Assembly (NCBI RefSeq): GCF_016097555.1 | Contig: NC_054707.1 | Coordinates: forward strand, 49,720,443-49,784,442 | From: Gigantopelta aegis | Lineage: Eukaryota; Mollusca; Gastropoda; Neomphalida; Peltospiridae | Direction of reading: 5' to 3' | DNA length: 64,000 nucleotides | Part shown: positions 22,850-36,334 of the stretch, piece by piece | Layout of the letters: each line of letters begins with the position of its first letter | Position numbering within the stretch: position 1 is the first letter of the stretch | Program-made: the position numbers and the translations under genes | The notes under the pieces: generated by a model | Database searches by the model: none | Seen by the model: only the letters and a program-made list of their open reading frames with translations | What the model was told of the DNA's origin: nothing

Positions 22850-24330
22850 CTCTTCAAAAGAAGAAACGCAAAACCACATTGTCGTAACATTTGGAGAATT
22901 GATTTAATTATTGAATGGTGAGTCCGATAATTACCAAATGTTGCAGGATTGTTCACAATTCACTCTAGTCCATTGTGAGTAAGTGATAGGACACACCACC
23001 AAGGTCAAGGTCATCTGGAGTCAATACCGGGTGTGGCCTCCGCGTGTTGACAACTGCCTGGCACCGCCTGCCCATTGAAGCAACCAGAGTACGGATGACG
23101 TCCCGGGGGATGGTGGCCCACTCGGCCTGCAAGGTTGCTGCCAGCTCAGGCAGGGTCTGGGGCTGTGGTTGTCGCTGTCGGAGGCGTCGGTCCAACTCGT
23201 CCCATAGATGCTCAATTGGGTTCAAATCCGGTGATATCGATGGCCAAGGAAGGACATTAATGTTGTTGTTCTGTAGGAAAGCCGTTGTGAGACGTGCTGT
23301 GTGAGGCCTGGCGTTGTCATGTTGGAAACACTGCGTTGGCGTTGGCCATAACTGGAACGATGTGTGGCCGGAGGATCTGGTCAATGTAGCCCTGTGCATT
23401 CAGGTTGCCCTGCACGTGGACCAGGTCAGTTCTGCCAGTGTGTGAGATGGCTGCCCACACCATGACACTACCCCCGCCGAATCTGTCCACTTCCTGCACG
23501 CAGTTTGCCGCATAACGTTCACCACGACGCCTATACACGCGACATCTTCCATCATGACGTCGGAGCAGAAATCGGGACTCGTCACTGAACCACACCTCTC
23601 TCCATCGCAGTTGAGGCCATTGTCGATGAATCTGGCACCACTGCAGTCGGAGTCGACGGTGTTGTGGTGTTAAGATGACACCTCGAACTGGACGTCTGGC
23701 ACGAATTCCTACCTCACGTAGGCGGTTCCGTACGGTCTGGTCGGATATCCTGCGCAAACCTGGTATTGCTGCGGCTGTGGAGGTGGCAGTAGTGAATCGT
23801 TCCCGAAGGTGGCGTACCCGGATGTAGCGGTCCTGCCCGGGGGTAGTGACCCGTGGTCGACCGGATCTAGGGAGGTCACGTGTTGATCCATGTTGCTGGT
23901 AACGGTCCCACAGTCTGGAGATGGTGCTTGGGGACACATGGAATGCCCTGGCAATGGCCGTTCTGGATTCGCCTGCGTCTAGTTGGCCGATGGCATTGTT
24001 TCTCAGCGGTTCACTGAGACGTGGCATGTCCTGGATTGTCAACTGTCGGCCAGATACAGAGGCCAGGCAAGCGAACACCCTGCACTTTTATACTGTCGGT
24101 GTTCATGTTGCACGTGCAGACAACACACGTGCAGTGGTGACATGGTTTGCACGTGGCTGCGTTTTTGCGAATATTCACATTTTGGAACTTTATTGTACAG
24201 TAGCTGCGTTTTATCGAATGTAACCGTGGGACATGCAATGACCTTATATTCACAAAGCATGAACCGGTAGGAAACATAAAATCGGAGTTATAACCCATTT
24301 GTACCCTTTTGCGTTTCTTTTTTTGAAGAG
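22850..24330 (-). mobile_element. Tc1-like transposon, copy 2
   Basis: Same ends and layout as the copy at 11.2 kb, same orientation, TA at each border. The two copies differ by a handful of substitutions and small indels over about 1.48 kb, so they spread recently. Confidence 0.95.
22965..24078 (-). pseudogene. Tc1-like transposase, frameshifted
   Basis: Nearly identical to the frame at 12460-11408. It has one extra A in GGAAACAC near 23327, which shifts the frame at about residue 250, just before the second catalytic Asp. A 2-bp loss near 23045 also destroys the native GGHTRY end. The catalytic D164 region and the DDE C-terminal motifs remain, but in different frames. The protein cannot be made whole. 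Confidence 0.93.
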
Positions 24331-24609
24331 TATATATATATATATATATATATTGGTGTTTATATCTAGTCTGTGGATATTGCACACACGTGCGCACACG
24401 CATACACACACACGCAATCCGAAGAACTGCAGAATACCATAAAACGACATGTAGATGCAAAAAGGTAAGTAATTTAACTTGAACAGAAGCAAAATCTACA
24501 AATGTGCCACAACCACCAAATTACATTGATTCATAACGGAGTAAATTAAAAAACACGCTGAAAAACATACATGTATGTGTGTGTGTATATATATATGTAT
24601 ATGTGTATG

Positions 24610-24640
<31 letters not shown>

Positions 24641-24660
24641 ATGTGTATGGGCCGAGATAC
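24331..24660. repeat. TA/CA-rich microsatellites
   Basis: (TA)n beside the transposon end, (CACA)n near 24385-24415, and (TATG)n/(TG)n at 24570-24640. Confidence 0.85.
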
Positions 24661-26092
24661 AAGTATACCTTTATTGTTTAATACATTATAAATTTGGGCT
24701 ATTACATGTCCGCAGGTACAATATCTGGAGTGGGGTAGGGGGCAAAATCTTGAGTAGTAGGGACAATCTTGGGAGGGGGAGAAGCCAATTTACATTAAAA
24801 GTAGAAGAAAACTTATATTTTCGTACTGCAGGCCTGCTACAGACGTTTGCACACACACAAAAATGAATAAAGTTTAAAAAAGAACTTTTATAATAAATTA
24901 TTGTGTGTGTGTGTGTAATTTAACTGCATATACTTTTATTTTTAAAATTAAAATTAAATAAATAAATATATTTAGCAGCCGAAGATGGCAAAATAAATAT
25001 AAGTATAGAGAATGTCCAATCAACTCTAAAATTAGATTAAATGAAAAATGAAGACCACACAAATTTTATGTTAAAAAGAGTATACTCTATTCAAGAACTG
25101 GATGCATCTGGGTGGGTTTTTTCATGGAAGTCGATGGAATTGTGTATTTTATTTACAGTATAATGTGGGAATGTTATCATTGCACATGCTTTAACCATTT
25201 TGGTTGCTATTAACGTCGGTTATTGTTGACAAGCAACAACATTAAACTCAACGTAGTCACATTCTGTGTGGGAAGCCATGGCGTTGCATTAGGTTTGTCA
25301 CGTTTTAGTGCCTCTACCCAGAAGCCCCGTCTGGCCTCTTCTTTTCGAAATTTGTAAAACGATATTTTTTTTAACATCAAGTTATGGTTTATGCAGCCAA
25401 CTGTACAACATGTTTACAACTCTATTCCTAACTGGTTAATTTTTAATTAACCCTTAACTACTCATTCAGTAACCTTGTAATACAGACTTAATACTGGTAC
25501 CTATCACAATAAAGACAATAATCTACAGTTTACCTAGGTCCTCTAGGATGACTGGTTAAGCTTTAATTTTTTAGAACAGTGACCTAAAATAATAATACAG
25601 TATTAAAATATTTAAAGTCACATCAATCACATCAAGGTTATACAACAGAGCAGAAATATATATTTACCAGTCCAGACAAACAACGTTCCCTGGGAGCCTT
25701 CCTATGTTTCTCCCTGATATCTCTAAAACCCTAGCTATTTATTATAAAACCGAATATCGCCTGGGGGCACATCGCGGTACCGAATACCTACAAGTGATAT
25801 TTCCACAGCGACCAAGACGGCAATTTTCTCTTAGATGGCCAGACTTACTGTCGCCTAGTCGCCAAAATCACGGATGTAAAAACCGCACTCGCGGAGGTAT
25901 TACTTAACTACTGGCCACATGGCCTCCGCATCTGGTCTGGGTGTGTATTAGAGGGTACGGTCACGCGGAGGTATTACGTAACGAAGCCCATCTGGTCTTA
26001 AGTGCATATTGGGACTGCACACAGCCCTCTAAAACAATTAATATCGCCACAGGCGAAAAGAATTTAAGAGCATGTTCTGTCACAAATATATA
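24661..26092. other. No gene seen
   Basis: AT-rich stretch with a (TG)n at 24903. From 25.85 to 26.0 kb two direct copies of GCGGAGGTATTAC lie in a GC-richer segment of unknown nature. Confidence 0.35.
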
Positions 26093-26221
26093 TGTATCTT
26101 AGAAAGGAAACCCAATACATTTTCCCATTAGTAGTAAGGGATCTTTTATATACACCATCCCACAGGCAAGATAACACATATCACATACCACAGCCTTTGA
26201 TATATACCAGTCTTGGTGGAT

Positions 26222-27005
26222 TTGCTTGAAGACCTAGATTTTGCAGACAACATCTGTTTACTTTCTCACTGTCATATAGACATAAAGCCAAAACTCGAGA
26301 CCTAACAACCACTGCAGAGAAGATTGGACTTGAGATTAACATTCCTAAGACTAGACTCATGAGAATGAACACCAAGTCCAACGAATCCATCATCCTACAT
26401 GGTGACAAAGTTGCAGAAGTTGATGACTTCACCTACCTTGGCTCTAAGATGACAGCCGATGGAAACACTGAAGCAGAAATCCACTCAAGAATCTCCAAGG
26501 CAAGCCAGACCTTTGCATCACTCTGAAACATCTGGAAAGCAAGCAAGATTAGTTTCAAGATAAAGATACGCCTTTTTAAAAGCACTGTCTTAAGCACTCT
26601 AGTGTATGGAGCAGAATCCTGGAAAATTACCAAGACCATCGGTCAGAAGTTGGAGGTCTTTCAAAATCGGTGCCTTAGCAGGATTCTGAATATCTTCTGG
26701 CCCAACATCATAACCAACGAAGAACTCCATAAATAAATCTCCACACAGTCATTGGTATTGGAGATCAAGCGCCGAAGATGGCACTGGATTGGCCATGTCA
26801 TCAGAATGCCTCAAACAGCCCTGCCAAGAGTGGCACTCTGATGGACCCCTCCTGGAAAAAGGAAACGAGGAGGACTGAAAGAAACATGGAGGAGGAGAGT
26901 AGAGAAGGAAATCCGAGAGGGCAGTCTGAGCTGGGGGCTGCTGGAGAAGCTGGCAAAAGACAGGCAGCAGTGGCGATCTCTGGTTACAGCCTTATGTGCT
27001 TCTTA
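26222..27005 (+). pseudogene. Reverse transcriptase C-terminal part, decayed
   Basis: The reading starts inside the RT palm with LLEDLDFADNICLLSH, an FADD-box variant (the second Asp is Asn). It continues with FTYLGSKMTADGNTEAEIHS, then RRWHWIGHVIRMP, and finally LEKLAKDRQQWRSLVTALCA in another frame. In-frame stops occur after TFASL and ELHK, and frameshifts follow. The order and motifs are those of non-LTR retrotransposon ORF2 3' ends. It is non-functional. Confidence 0.9.
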
Positions 27006-27027
27006 GCACGAACGGGATTAAGTAAGT
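26223..27027 (+). mobile_element. 5'-truncated non-LTR retrotransposon in a SINE
   Basis: The insert is bounded by a perfect 15-bp target duplication, CAGTCTTGGTGGATT (26208-26222 and 27028-27042). It ends in a short tandem tail (TTAAGTAAGT). The content is the 3' end of a reverse-transcriptase ORF. Confidence 0.9.
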
Positions 27028-27112
27028 CAGTCTTGGTGGATTGGCTGGAACAAGAAATAGCCCAATGGCTGGAACAAGAAATAGCCCAATGGGCACACCA
27101 ACAAAAATGTAA

Positions 27113-27420
27113 AGGTTGTTTTGTTTAACGACACCACTACTAAAGCTCATTGATTTATTAATCATCGGCTACTGAATGTCAAATATTTGGTAATATTGAA
27201 ATAGATATATATATCTTTAAAAGGAAACCACTACATTTTTTCATTAGTAGCAAAGGATCTTTTATATGCACCATGCCACATACAGGATAACACATACCAC
27301 AACCTTTGATATATCATTTGTGGTGCACTAGCTAGAACGAGAAATAGCCCAATGGGCTGGCTCACCGACAGGCTGACTGTGCATCAAACGAGCGCTTTAC
27401 CACAGGACTGTCTAGCCCAA
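27113..27420 (-). mobile_element. SINE, type B, near full length
   Basis: TTGTTTTGTTTAACGACACC tail, central domain, and head GAGCGCTTTACCACAGGACT. Confidence 0.9.
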
Positions 27421-27724
27421 CAGATCAATAACTGATTAAACCTGATAACAAATTACATATATAAAATATGTTTCTTTTTGCTACTTTATGCTATGATGCA
27501 GTTTTTGCTATTTATTAAAAACATTAAAAAGTAAATATAGCCTGTAAAAGATAAAATGTAAATCAAAATGTTGGCCAAGTTTTGTTGAACTGAATTTAAC
27601 TGTATACATACAAGTGAAAGAACCGGACTATTTGTTTAACATCTCAGCACATTTTATAATACAGCTATTTGGTTGAGAGGAAGTGTGGAAATCTGCTGTT
27701 AACACTTAGACTATTCCTAGTGAT

Positions 27725-28260
27725 AAATCAAAGTTTAATGACACCACTAGAGCACATTGATTAATTAATCATCGGCTATTAGATGTCAAACATTTGGTAA
27801 TTCTGACAGTCATCAGAGGAAAGCTGCTTAATTTTAACATTAGCAGCAAGGGATCTTTTACATGCACTTTCCCATGGACAGGAAAACACATACCATGGCC
27901 TTTGACCAGTTGTGGTGCACTGGTTGGAATAAGAAAAAACAATCAGTTGAATGGATCCACCAAGGTGGTTCGATCCTGCAACACAAACACCTCAAGTGAG
28001 CATTCAACTGACTGAGCTCGCTAGTGATATATCAGGAAGGCTTCTTTTATGTGCACATTCCCATAGGCAGGGTAGTACATTCCACATTCTTTGATATATC
28101 AATACTACAGCTATTTATTCGAGGAACTGTGGAAATCTACAATTACCACATAGGCTATTCCTAATGATGAATCAGCAAGATTTATTTTATGTGCATATTC
28201 CCACAGATAAGACTGTACATTCCACAGGGAAATGGATGGGGGTGGGGAAGAAACAGTCAT
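27725..28260 (-). mobile_element. SINE followed by SINE fragments
   Basis: A nearly complete copy to about 28020 (AATGACACCACTAGAGCACA to GAGCATTCAACTGACTGAGC). Partial central-domain repeats follow (TTTTATGTGCACATTCCCAT; TTTTATGTGCATATTCCCAC). Confidence 0.8.
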
Positions 28261-28392
28261 TAAAGGGCAATCAAGGGAAATAACTTGTACTGAGGAGTGA
28301 ATTTCTGGTCTTAAAAGTTGCACTCAATGAACTGGTTCAGATAAACAATGTTTAAAAAGTTCAATTAGATGGAACATCACTTGTAAAGGGAA

Positions 28393-31300
28393 CATAATTT
28401 ACATGTGATGATGGTAGGTTGTAGAGGAAGTAAACCATCCCTATCTGTTCTTGTAAAGATGGTGGTAGGTGCTATGGTAAGGGAGTGATAAACCATCCCT
28501 GTTGGTTCTTGTAACAGTGGTGGTAGGTGCTGTAGTAAGGGAGTGATAAACCATCCCTGTTGGTTCTTGTAAAGGTGGTGTAGGTGCTATGGTAAGGGAG
28601 TGATAAACCGTCCCTGTTGGTTCTTGTAAAGGTGGTGGTAGGTGCTGTAGTAAGGGAGTGATAAACCGTCCCTGTTGGTTCTTGTAACAGTGGTGGTAGG
28701 TGCTGTAGTAAGGGAGTGATAAACCGTCCCTGTTGGTTCTTGTAAAGGTGGTGGTAGGTGCTGTAGTAAGGGAGTGATAAACCATCCCTGTTGGTTCTTG
28801 TAAAGGTGGTGGTAGGTGCTATGGTAAGGGAGTGATAAACCGTCCCTGTTGGTTCTTGTAAAGGTGGTGGTAGGTGCTGTAGTAAGGGAGTGATAAACCA
28901 TCCCTGTTGGTTCTTGTAAAGGTGGTGGTAGGTGCTGTAGTAAGGGAGTGATAAATCATCCCTGTTGGTTCTTGTTATGGTGGTGGTATGTGCTATGGTA
29001 AGGGAGTGATAAACCATCCCTATCTGTTCTTGTAAATATGGTGGTATGTGCTATGGTAAGGGAGTGATAAACCATCCCTATCTGTTCTTGTAAATGTGGT
29101 GGTAGGTGCTATGGTGAGGGGAGTGATAAACCATCCCTATCTGTTCTTGTAAATGTGGTGGTATGTGCTATGGTAAGGGAGTGATAAACCATCCCTATCT
29201 GTTCTTGTAAATGTGGGGGTAGGTGCTATGGTGAGGGGAGTGATAAACCATCCCTATCTGGTCTTGTAAATGTGGTGGTAGGTGCTATGGTAAGGGAGTG
29301 ATAAACCATCCCTGTTGGTTCTTGTAAAGGTGGTGGTATGTGCTATGGTAAGGGAGTGATAAACCATCCCTGTTGGTTCTTGTAAAGGTGGTGTAGGTGC
29401 TATGGTAAGGGAGTGATAAACCGTCCCTGTTGGTTCTTGTAAAGGTGGTGGTAGGTGCTGTAGTAAGGGAGTGATAAACCATCCCTGTTGGTTCTTGTAA
29501 AGGTGGTGGTAGGTGCTGTAGTAAGGGAGTGATAAACCATCCTTATCTGTTCTTGTAAAGGTGTGGTAGGTGCTATGGTAAGGGAGTGATAAACCATCCT
29601 TATCTTTTCTTGTAAAGGTGGTGGTATGTGCTATGGTAAGGGAGTGATAAACCATCCCTATCTGTTCTTGTAAATGTGGTGGTATGTGCTATGGTAAGGG
29701 AGTGATAAACCATCCCTATCTGTTCTTGTAAATGTGGGGGTAGGTGCTATGGTGAGAGGAGTGATAAACCATCCCTATCTGTTCTTGTAAATGTGGTGGT
29801 AGGTGCTATGGTAAGGGAGTGATAAACCATCCCTGTTGGTTCTTGTAAAGGTGGTGGTATGTGCTATGGTAAGAGAGTGATAAACCATCCCTGTTGGTTC
29901 TTGTAAAGGTGGTGTAGGTGCTATGGTAAGGGAGTGATAAACCGTCCCTGTTGGTTCTTGTAAAGGTGGTGGTAGGTGCTGTAGTAAGGGAGTGATAAAC
30001 CATCCCTGTTGGTTCTTGTAAAGGTGGTGGTAGGTGCTGTAGTAAGGGAGTGATAAACCATCCTTATCTGTTCTTGTAAAGGTGTGGTAGGTGCTATGGT
30101 AAGGGAGTGATAAACCATCCTTATCTTTTCTTGTAAAGGTGGTGGTAGGTGCTGTAGTAAGGGAGTGATAAAATATCCCTGTTGGTTCTTATAAAGGTGG
30201 TGGTAGGTGCTATGGTAAGGGAGTGATAAATCATCCCTGTTGGTTCTTGTAATGGTGTGGTATGTGCTATGGTAAGGGAGTGATAAACCATCCCTATCTG
30301 TTCTTGTAAATATGGTGGTATGTGCTATGGTAAGGGAGTGATAAACCATCCCTATCTGTTCTTGTAAATGTGGTGGTAGGTGCTATGGTGAGGGGAGTGA
30401 TAAACCATCCCTATCTGTTCTTGTAAATGTGGTGGTATGTGCTGTGGTATGTGCTATGGTAAGGGAGTGATAAACCATCCTTATCTTTTCTTGTAAAGGT
30501 GGTGGTATGTGCTATGGTAAGGGAGTGATAAACCATCCCTATCTGTTCTTGTAAATGTGGTGGTATGTGCTATGGTAAGGGAGTGATAAACCATCCCTAT
30601 CTGTTCTTGTAAATGTGGGGGTAGGTGCTATGGTGAGGGGAGTGATAAACCATCCCTATCTGTTCTTGTAAATGTGGTGGTAGGTGCTATGGTAAGGGAG
30701 TGATAAACCATCCCTGTTGGTTCTTGTAAAGGTGGTGGTATGTGCTATGGTAAGGGAGTGATAAACCATCCCTGTTGGTTCTTGTAAAGGTGGTGTAGGT
30801 GCTATGGTAAGGGAGTGATAAACCGTCCCTGTTGGTTCTTGTAAAGGTGGTGGTAGGTGCTGTAGTAAGGGAGTGATAAACCATCCCTGTTGGTTCTTGT
30901 AAAGGTGGTGGTAGGTGCTGTAGTAAGGGAGTGATAAACCATCCTTATCTGTTCTTGTAAAGGTGTGGTAGGTGCTATGGTAAGGGAGTGATAAACCATC
31001 CTTATCTTTTCTTGTAAAGGTGGTGGTAGGTGCTGTAGTAAGGGAGTGATAAAATATCCCTGTTGGTTCTTATAAAGGTGGTGGTAGGTGCTATGGTAAG
31101 GGAGTGATAAATCATCCCTGTTGGTTCTTGTAATGGTGTGGTATGTGCTATGGTAAGGGAGTGATAAACCATCCCTATCTGTTCTTGTAAATATGGTGGT
31201 ATGTGCTATGGTAAGGGAGTGATAAACCATCCCTATCTGTTCTTGTAAATGTGGTGGTAGGTGCTATGGTGAGGGGAGTGATAAACCATCCCTATCTGTT

Positions 31301-31960
31301 CTTGTAAATGTGGTGGTATGTGCTATGGTAAGGGAGTGATAAACCATCCCTATCTGTTCTTGTAAATGTGGTGGTATGTGCTATGGTAAGGGAGTGATAA
31401 ACCATCCCCATCTGTTCTTGTAAATGTGGGGGTAGGTGCTATGGTGAGGGGAGTGATAAACCATCCCTATCTGTTCTTGTAAATGTGGTGGTAGGTGCTA
31501 TGGTAAGGGAGTGATAAACCATCCCTGTTGGTTCTTGTAAAGGAGGTGGTATGTGCTATGGTAAGGGAATGATAAACCATCCCTGTTGGTTCTTGTAAAG
31601 GTGGTGGTAGGTGCTATGGTAAGGGAGTGATAAACCATCCCTATCTGTTCTTGTAAATATGGTGGTAGGTGCTATGGTAAGGTAGTGATAAACCATCCCT
31701 GTTGGTTCTTGTAAAGGTGGTGGTAGATGCTATGGTAAGGGAGTGATAAACCATCCCTGTTGGTTCTTGGAAAGGTGGTGGTAGGTGCTATGGTAAGGGA
31801 GTGATAAACCATCCGTATCTGTTCTTGTAAAGGTGGTGGTTGGTGCTATGGTAAGGGAGTGATAAACCATCCCTGTTGGTTCTTGTAAAAGTGGTGGTAG
31901 GTGCTCTACAATGTACAAGTGATTCTTTCTGTTCTTGTAAAGGTGGGTGTCCACTGTATT
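28393..31960 (-). repeat. 58-bp minisatellite, about 60 copies
   Basis: Unit AAAGGTGGTGGTAGGTGCTG, TAGTAAGGGAGTGATAAACC, ATCCCTGTTGGTTCTTGT (58 bp). Two main variants differ in GTTGG/ATCTG and AAAGG/AAATG. Longer blocks recur at offsets of 521 and 881 bp. The minus-strand frames encoding VYHSLTTAPTTT repeats are by-products of the array. Confidence 0.97.
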
Positions 31961-33149
31961 AAACATTCCTGTGTTTCCCTCTGGTTGGACCAGTAGAAAC
32001 TAACAAACCAATTCGTTTCTATTCTTGTAAAAGTGGAAGTAGGTGTACAGCATGTTATGGTAAATAATAATCATAAAACTGTTTGACTTTTAACATTTAT
32101 TTATTTTTTCTTACAAGACTTGACAGATACGAAATTAATTAGCAAAATTCAGTAGCACATTTAAAAGGATTTGACTACAACACATACATGTCCGACATAG
32201 CAACAGTATAAAACTGATGTTGAACATTCAGTTTTGTAAAACACAACAGAAACCAACAAATATGATAAAACAATTTCACAACAATCTTATTGGATGCAGT
32301 AATATAAAAATGCTAGCATAAAACAATTAATTAATACACATTTTGAAAGGAAATTAACTTTTTACAAAAACGTACAGAAATAATTTTAAAAATTAAATTA
32401 ATAATATGCAGGCACAGTTTCATTAATAGTACAATATTTAAAATTTTGCAAAGGGTATAAATTTTATTGCAGTTTAAAAAGATTTTATGATTGATATATA
32501 AGGAAATCCTAAATAGACTAAATATATTCTCCAAAAACATATAAAATTGTATGTACAATATACATTAGTATAGCTCAATACAAACGTACAACAATAAAAC
32601 GGGTACATGTGTATAGAGATAAGATACAAGACAAAATGTGCATTCTTCTCTTTGTTCCTGTCACATACTGTACACCTTTCATGATAACATGTGCACCAGT
32701 TTCAAATGTTCACTATTTACATAAGCTGAATTCAATGGGTTGATATAAAAAAAAATATTAATTATTATTATTTTGTTTTGTTTTTGATTATGGGAATTAA
32801 AGGTGCATTGTCAAAGCTGCAAGTGTCATAATGTGTTGCTACTTTTACATTTGTGAACCCCCCCCCCCAAATGAATCAATCCCACATAAAATGTTAAAAA
32901 ATTAATTAAAAAAAATATCAGAATTGTGTGTTGACACTTGGTGTAAGCAGTGGTTTCTTGGAGTAACGGTGTCAAAAAGTATAAAGTACACAGAAAATCT
33001 TCATAACATATCCATTAAAATCGCAGCCAATAAGGAGATGCACTTCAAAATCCATTATAATAAAGGACGTTATTCGGTTATGTTACCCTTAATGGAGTCT
33101 GAACAATGGTTATTGGCACAAGAATGTTTTAAATGCCTCATAGAATATT

Positions 33150-33560
33150 TGTAAAAGTCCTGACATAGAATATTCTTAATAGTCCTGACATAGAATATTT
33201 GTAATAGTCCTGACATAGAATATTCTTAATAGTCCTGACAGAGAAAATTTGTAACAGTCCCAACATTGAATAGTCGTAAGTCCTGATATAGAATATTCGA
33301 AATAGTCCTGACCTAGAATATTCGTAACAGTCTCAACATTGAATAGTCGTAAGTCCTGATATAGAATATTCGAAATAGTCCTGATATAGAATATTCGTAA
33401 CAGTCTCAACACAGAATATTCGTAACAGTCTCAACACAGAATATTCGTAACAGTCTCAACACAGAATATTCGTAACAGTCCTGACATATGAATATTTTAT
33501 ATCAGGACTGTTACGCATATTCTAACAGTCCTGACATTGAATATTAGTAACATTTCTGAC
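33150..33560. repeat. 25-bp minisatellite
   Basis: About 16 units of AGTCCTGACATAGAATATTC with GTAAC, variant AGTCTCAACACAGAATATTC. Confidence 0.9.
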
Positions 33561-35774
33561 AGAAGCACTGTGTAACCAGGTTTAACAGCTACAAAGAAAT
33601 ATAGTCTGTACAACAAATATCGACACAGCCAGGTGTTTGTACAATTAACACAAAGTAAACTGTCAGTAGTACAGAACAAATTATGTTATTCAAACTATCT
33701 TTAAAACTTCACTTAAAAGATGAAAGTATATAGTATGTGAAAGAAAAAAGGCCTGTTCAATTCAAAACCTGTATATCCCCCACCACCCCTAAATTTTATC
33801 AGAATTAGTTCGACACACTTGTATCAGTCTATGTAAATGAAATACTGACATAAGAGCTGAGTAATCTATTTCATTGATAGGCAAGGAATTGTAGTAAGTA
33901 AACAATCTTATGACCTTGAGAAAGGTTACTGCTATGACCAACAGCTCAAGCCAATACAATTTGAAAATTAATACAATTATCGCTAACCTTTACTCATCAA
34001 GCAAAGCACCATCAGTTACATTTTGCTTTGAACTATATGATTATGCACATTTTAAAAATATTGTGCAGTTATTTCCAGTTAACTATTGTATGTTCTTTTA
34101 TAAATTAAATACCACATGTATACATATAAATGTATGAACAAATGGGACAATTTCAATGAATGTGGTTTGCTCAGAAAAAACTAAAGATACATGGTAGAAT
34201 TCAATAGAGGTATTATTCCCAAGTCACATGCAATTTTCTTAAACGGCCATATATAATTAATAATTTATAATAAACACAGGTTTAGCCATGTGCAGACATG
34301 TCTTTATGTTGTTCAAGACTTTTGTCAGTTTAGCTTTAGCTTCATGCTGTTTGCATAGTATACTCTGTAGATGAATGAGGGGGAAAAAACCCAACACCCC
34401 TCCAACAGGAACAAGGTGCTACCCAGAATGAGGAGGCAAATAGATTCAGATTTAGAAATAATCTCACGACTGCACTGAAGACATTTACACAGCTCAGACT
34501 TGAACATTTGTTACCCAAGGCAATTTTGAAATGTTTTTGCCATAGACAAAATATTCACCTACATCAAGTTTTGAGTCTGCCTATAGCAATTATAAACCAG
34601 TACTTTTAAAAAAACATTAAAAAACCAAAAAATCATCCCTCCAACGGATGGCAGGAACCTGCTATCAGTAAAGCCCCCTGACATATGGCAATTTGTATGG
34701 CAGTTACGGAAATGTCTATCAATTTGGTCATCAAGTTCTAACTTTGCATATATGCTTACACATTTCTAGGGTATCTAAGAAAACAAAACACGTTACTCGC
34801 ATAACATGGTCTTAACAAAAACTAAAATACAAAAGAAATTAAATTAAAAAGTGGTGAAATATATTGCTTTTGGAACGTTTGTGAACCAGGTTTGACAATG
34901 CTGCCTTTTGCGAGACCCAAAAGCATATTGACTGAAATTGTAGATGTAGACAACACGTCTGATATCACAGGATGCATATACTTGACACGTTTAACACAGA
35001 GTGCATAGACAGGCTGACTTTAAGAACACTTTGTCAGAAATTTATTTTTTATGCTCATTACATTCAAATGCATAGTTCTGGAAACTGTTAAAATGCACAA
35101 CATGGCATAATTGGTTATTTTGATTTTGCTATAAAAACAGTGTGGATAAATTTTGAAAATGCTACAATTTGTAAAAAGAAAAAAAAAAAAATCTTGTTCT
35201 TTTGGTTAAACCTATAGCTGTTAAGTGGCATTTTTACCCCCCAAAAATATATATTATTAAATTAATTCACATGTATATAGTTTTAGTCCTATTTCTATGA
35301 AGACTATTTTTCCAAAGACCTTAAAAGACTGAGTCACTTTTCTCCAAGTTTGTTCCAAACTTACCTTTAATAATAGTAAGATGGTAGACAAGATGAAAGA
35401 AAATGATTACCAATAACCATTTCCCTAATGAATAAATGGCAGGTAATCAAGGTCGATGCATGTTTTAGGTTTGATTTCCTCCAATGGTGAACTGCTACAC
35501 TTTCAAATTCAACTTCTACACACAACGTAATGCGTAGCATTCCTTTTTTATTGTATACAACATATACAATTCGTGATTTGAAATCACTGTTTTCTTAACA
35601 GAAGAAAAAACTCATTAATTGTAAAAACAAAAAAACAAATCCAGAATGGTTGAGCATGGCAGTCTGTGGGTACACAATTGAAGCAAGCATCTATTGAAAA
35701 TGTTAACCAGTAGTAATCTGTTCCAAATGGGAAGGTTGAAACGTAAAATGTAAGTGACAAAGTGGGTAGGTCAA

Positions 35775-35870
35775 GGAAGCAAGGAATGTTTATTTAATGA
35801 CATACTCAATATATTTTAATTACAGTTTAGTCGGTAGGTACGAGCATATGGTCATGAACTTGCAATATTT
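35775..35870 (-). mobile_element. SINE type A tail fragment
   Basis: AATGTTTATTTAATGACATA, CTCAATATATTTTAATTACA, then a remnant of CATATGGTCATG. Confidence 0.6.
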
Positions 35871-36334
35871 TTATTTTATTTCATCCATACACTTTTACAT
35901 GTGTAATACACATCTGATTATGTGTAATACACATCTGATTATGTGTAATACACATCTGATCATGTGTCAATATTAAAACATCAATATTATCAAAACATTC
36001 TGCAGTTTAATGAAATGTACACCTTCTGTAAACACTGCTTCTGTTTTAGAAAACACACTTTTTAAAGGTAAACCCCAGACCACAATAAAACAATCCCATC
36101 TCTGAAATACACACATCTTGTTTACAAATCACTTAAAGATCCTTCAACAGAAAAAGAGAAAACATCCTGAAGTAAATGTTCTGTTCCGTTTTGTAATCTC
36201 CTTGCAAGAAATCCATTTGAAATTATTAACAAGCCTATGAAAATGTGCGTAGTCCGTTTCACAACACAAGCAAACAACACATCCACCGTGAAAATCCATT
36301 TCACAGGCCTATCTTCTTATATGGTGGTCTCCAA

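Larger units (their letters stand above)
26093..27110 (-). mobile_element. SINE, type B, split by a LINE insertion
   Basis: SINE halves at 26093-26222 and 27028-27110 join into one element (central domain, then GGCTGGAACAAGAAATAGCC). Confidence 0.85.

Noticed and set aside
28441..31966. Proteins made of VYHSLTTAPTTT repeats
   Set aside because: Open frames in a 58-bp tandem array. The same peptide appears in rotating frames, and no start, splice site or flanking coding sequence supports it.
28393..33560. Regularly spaced repeats resembling a CRISPR array
   Set aside because: Units are contiguous or nearly so with no unique spacers, and the DNA is eukaryotic.
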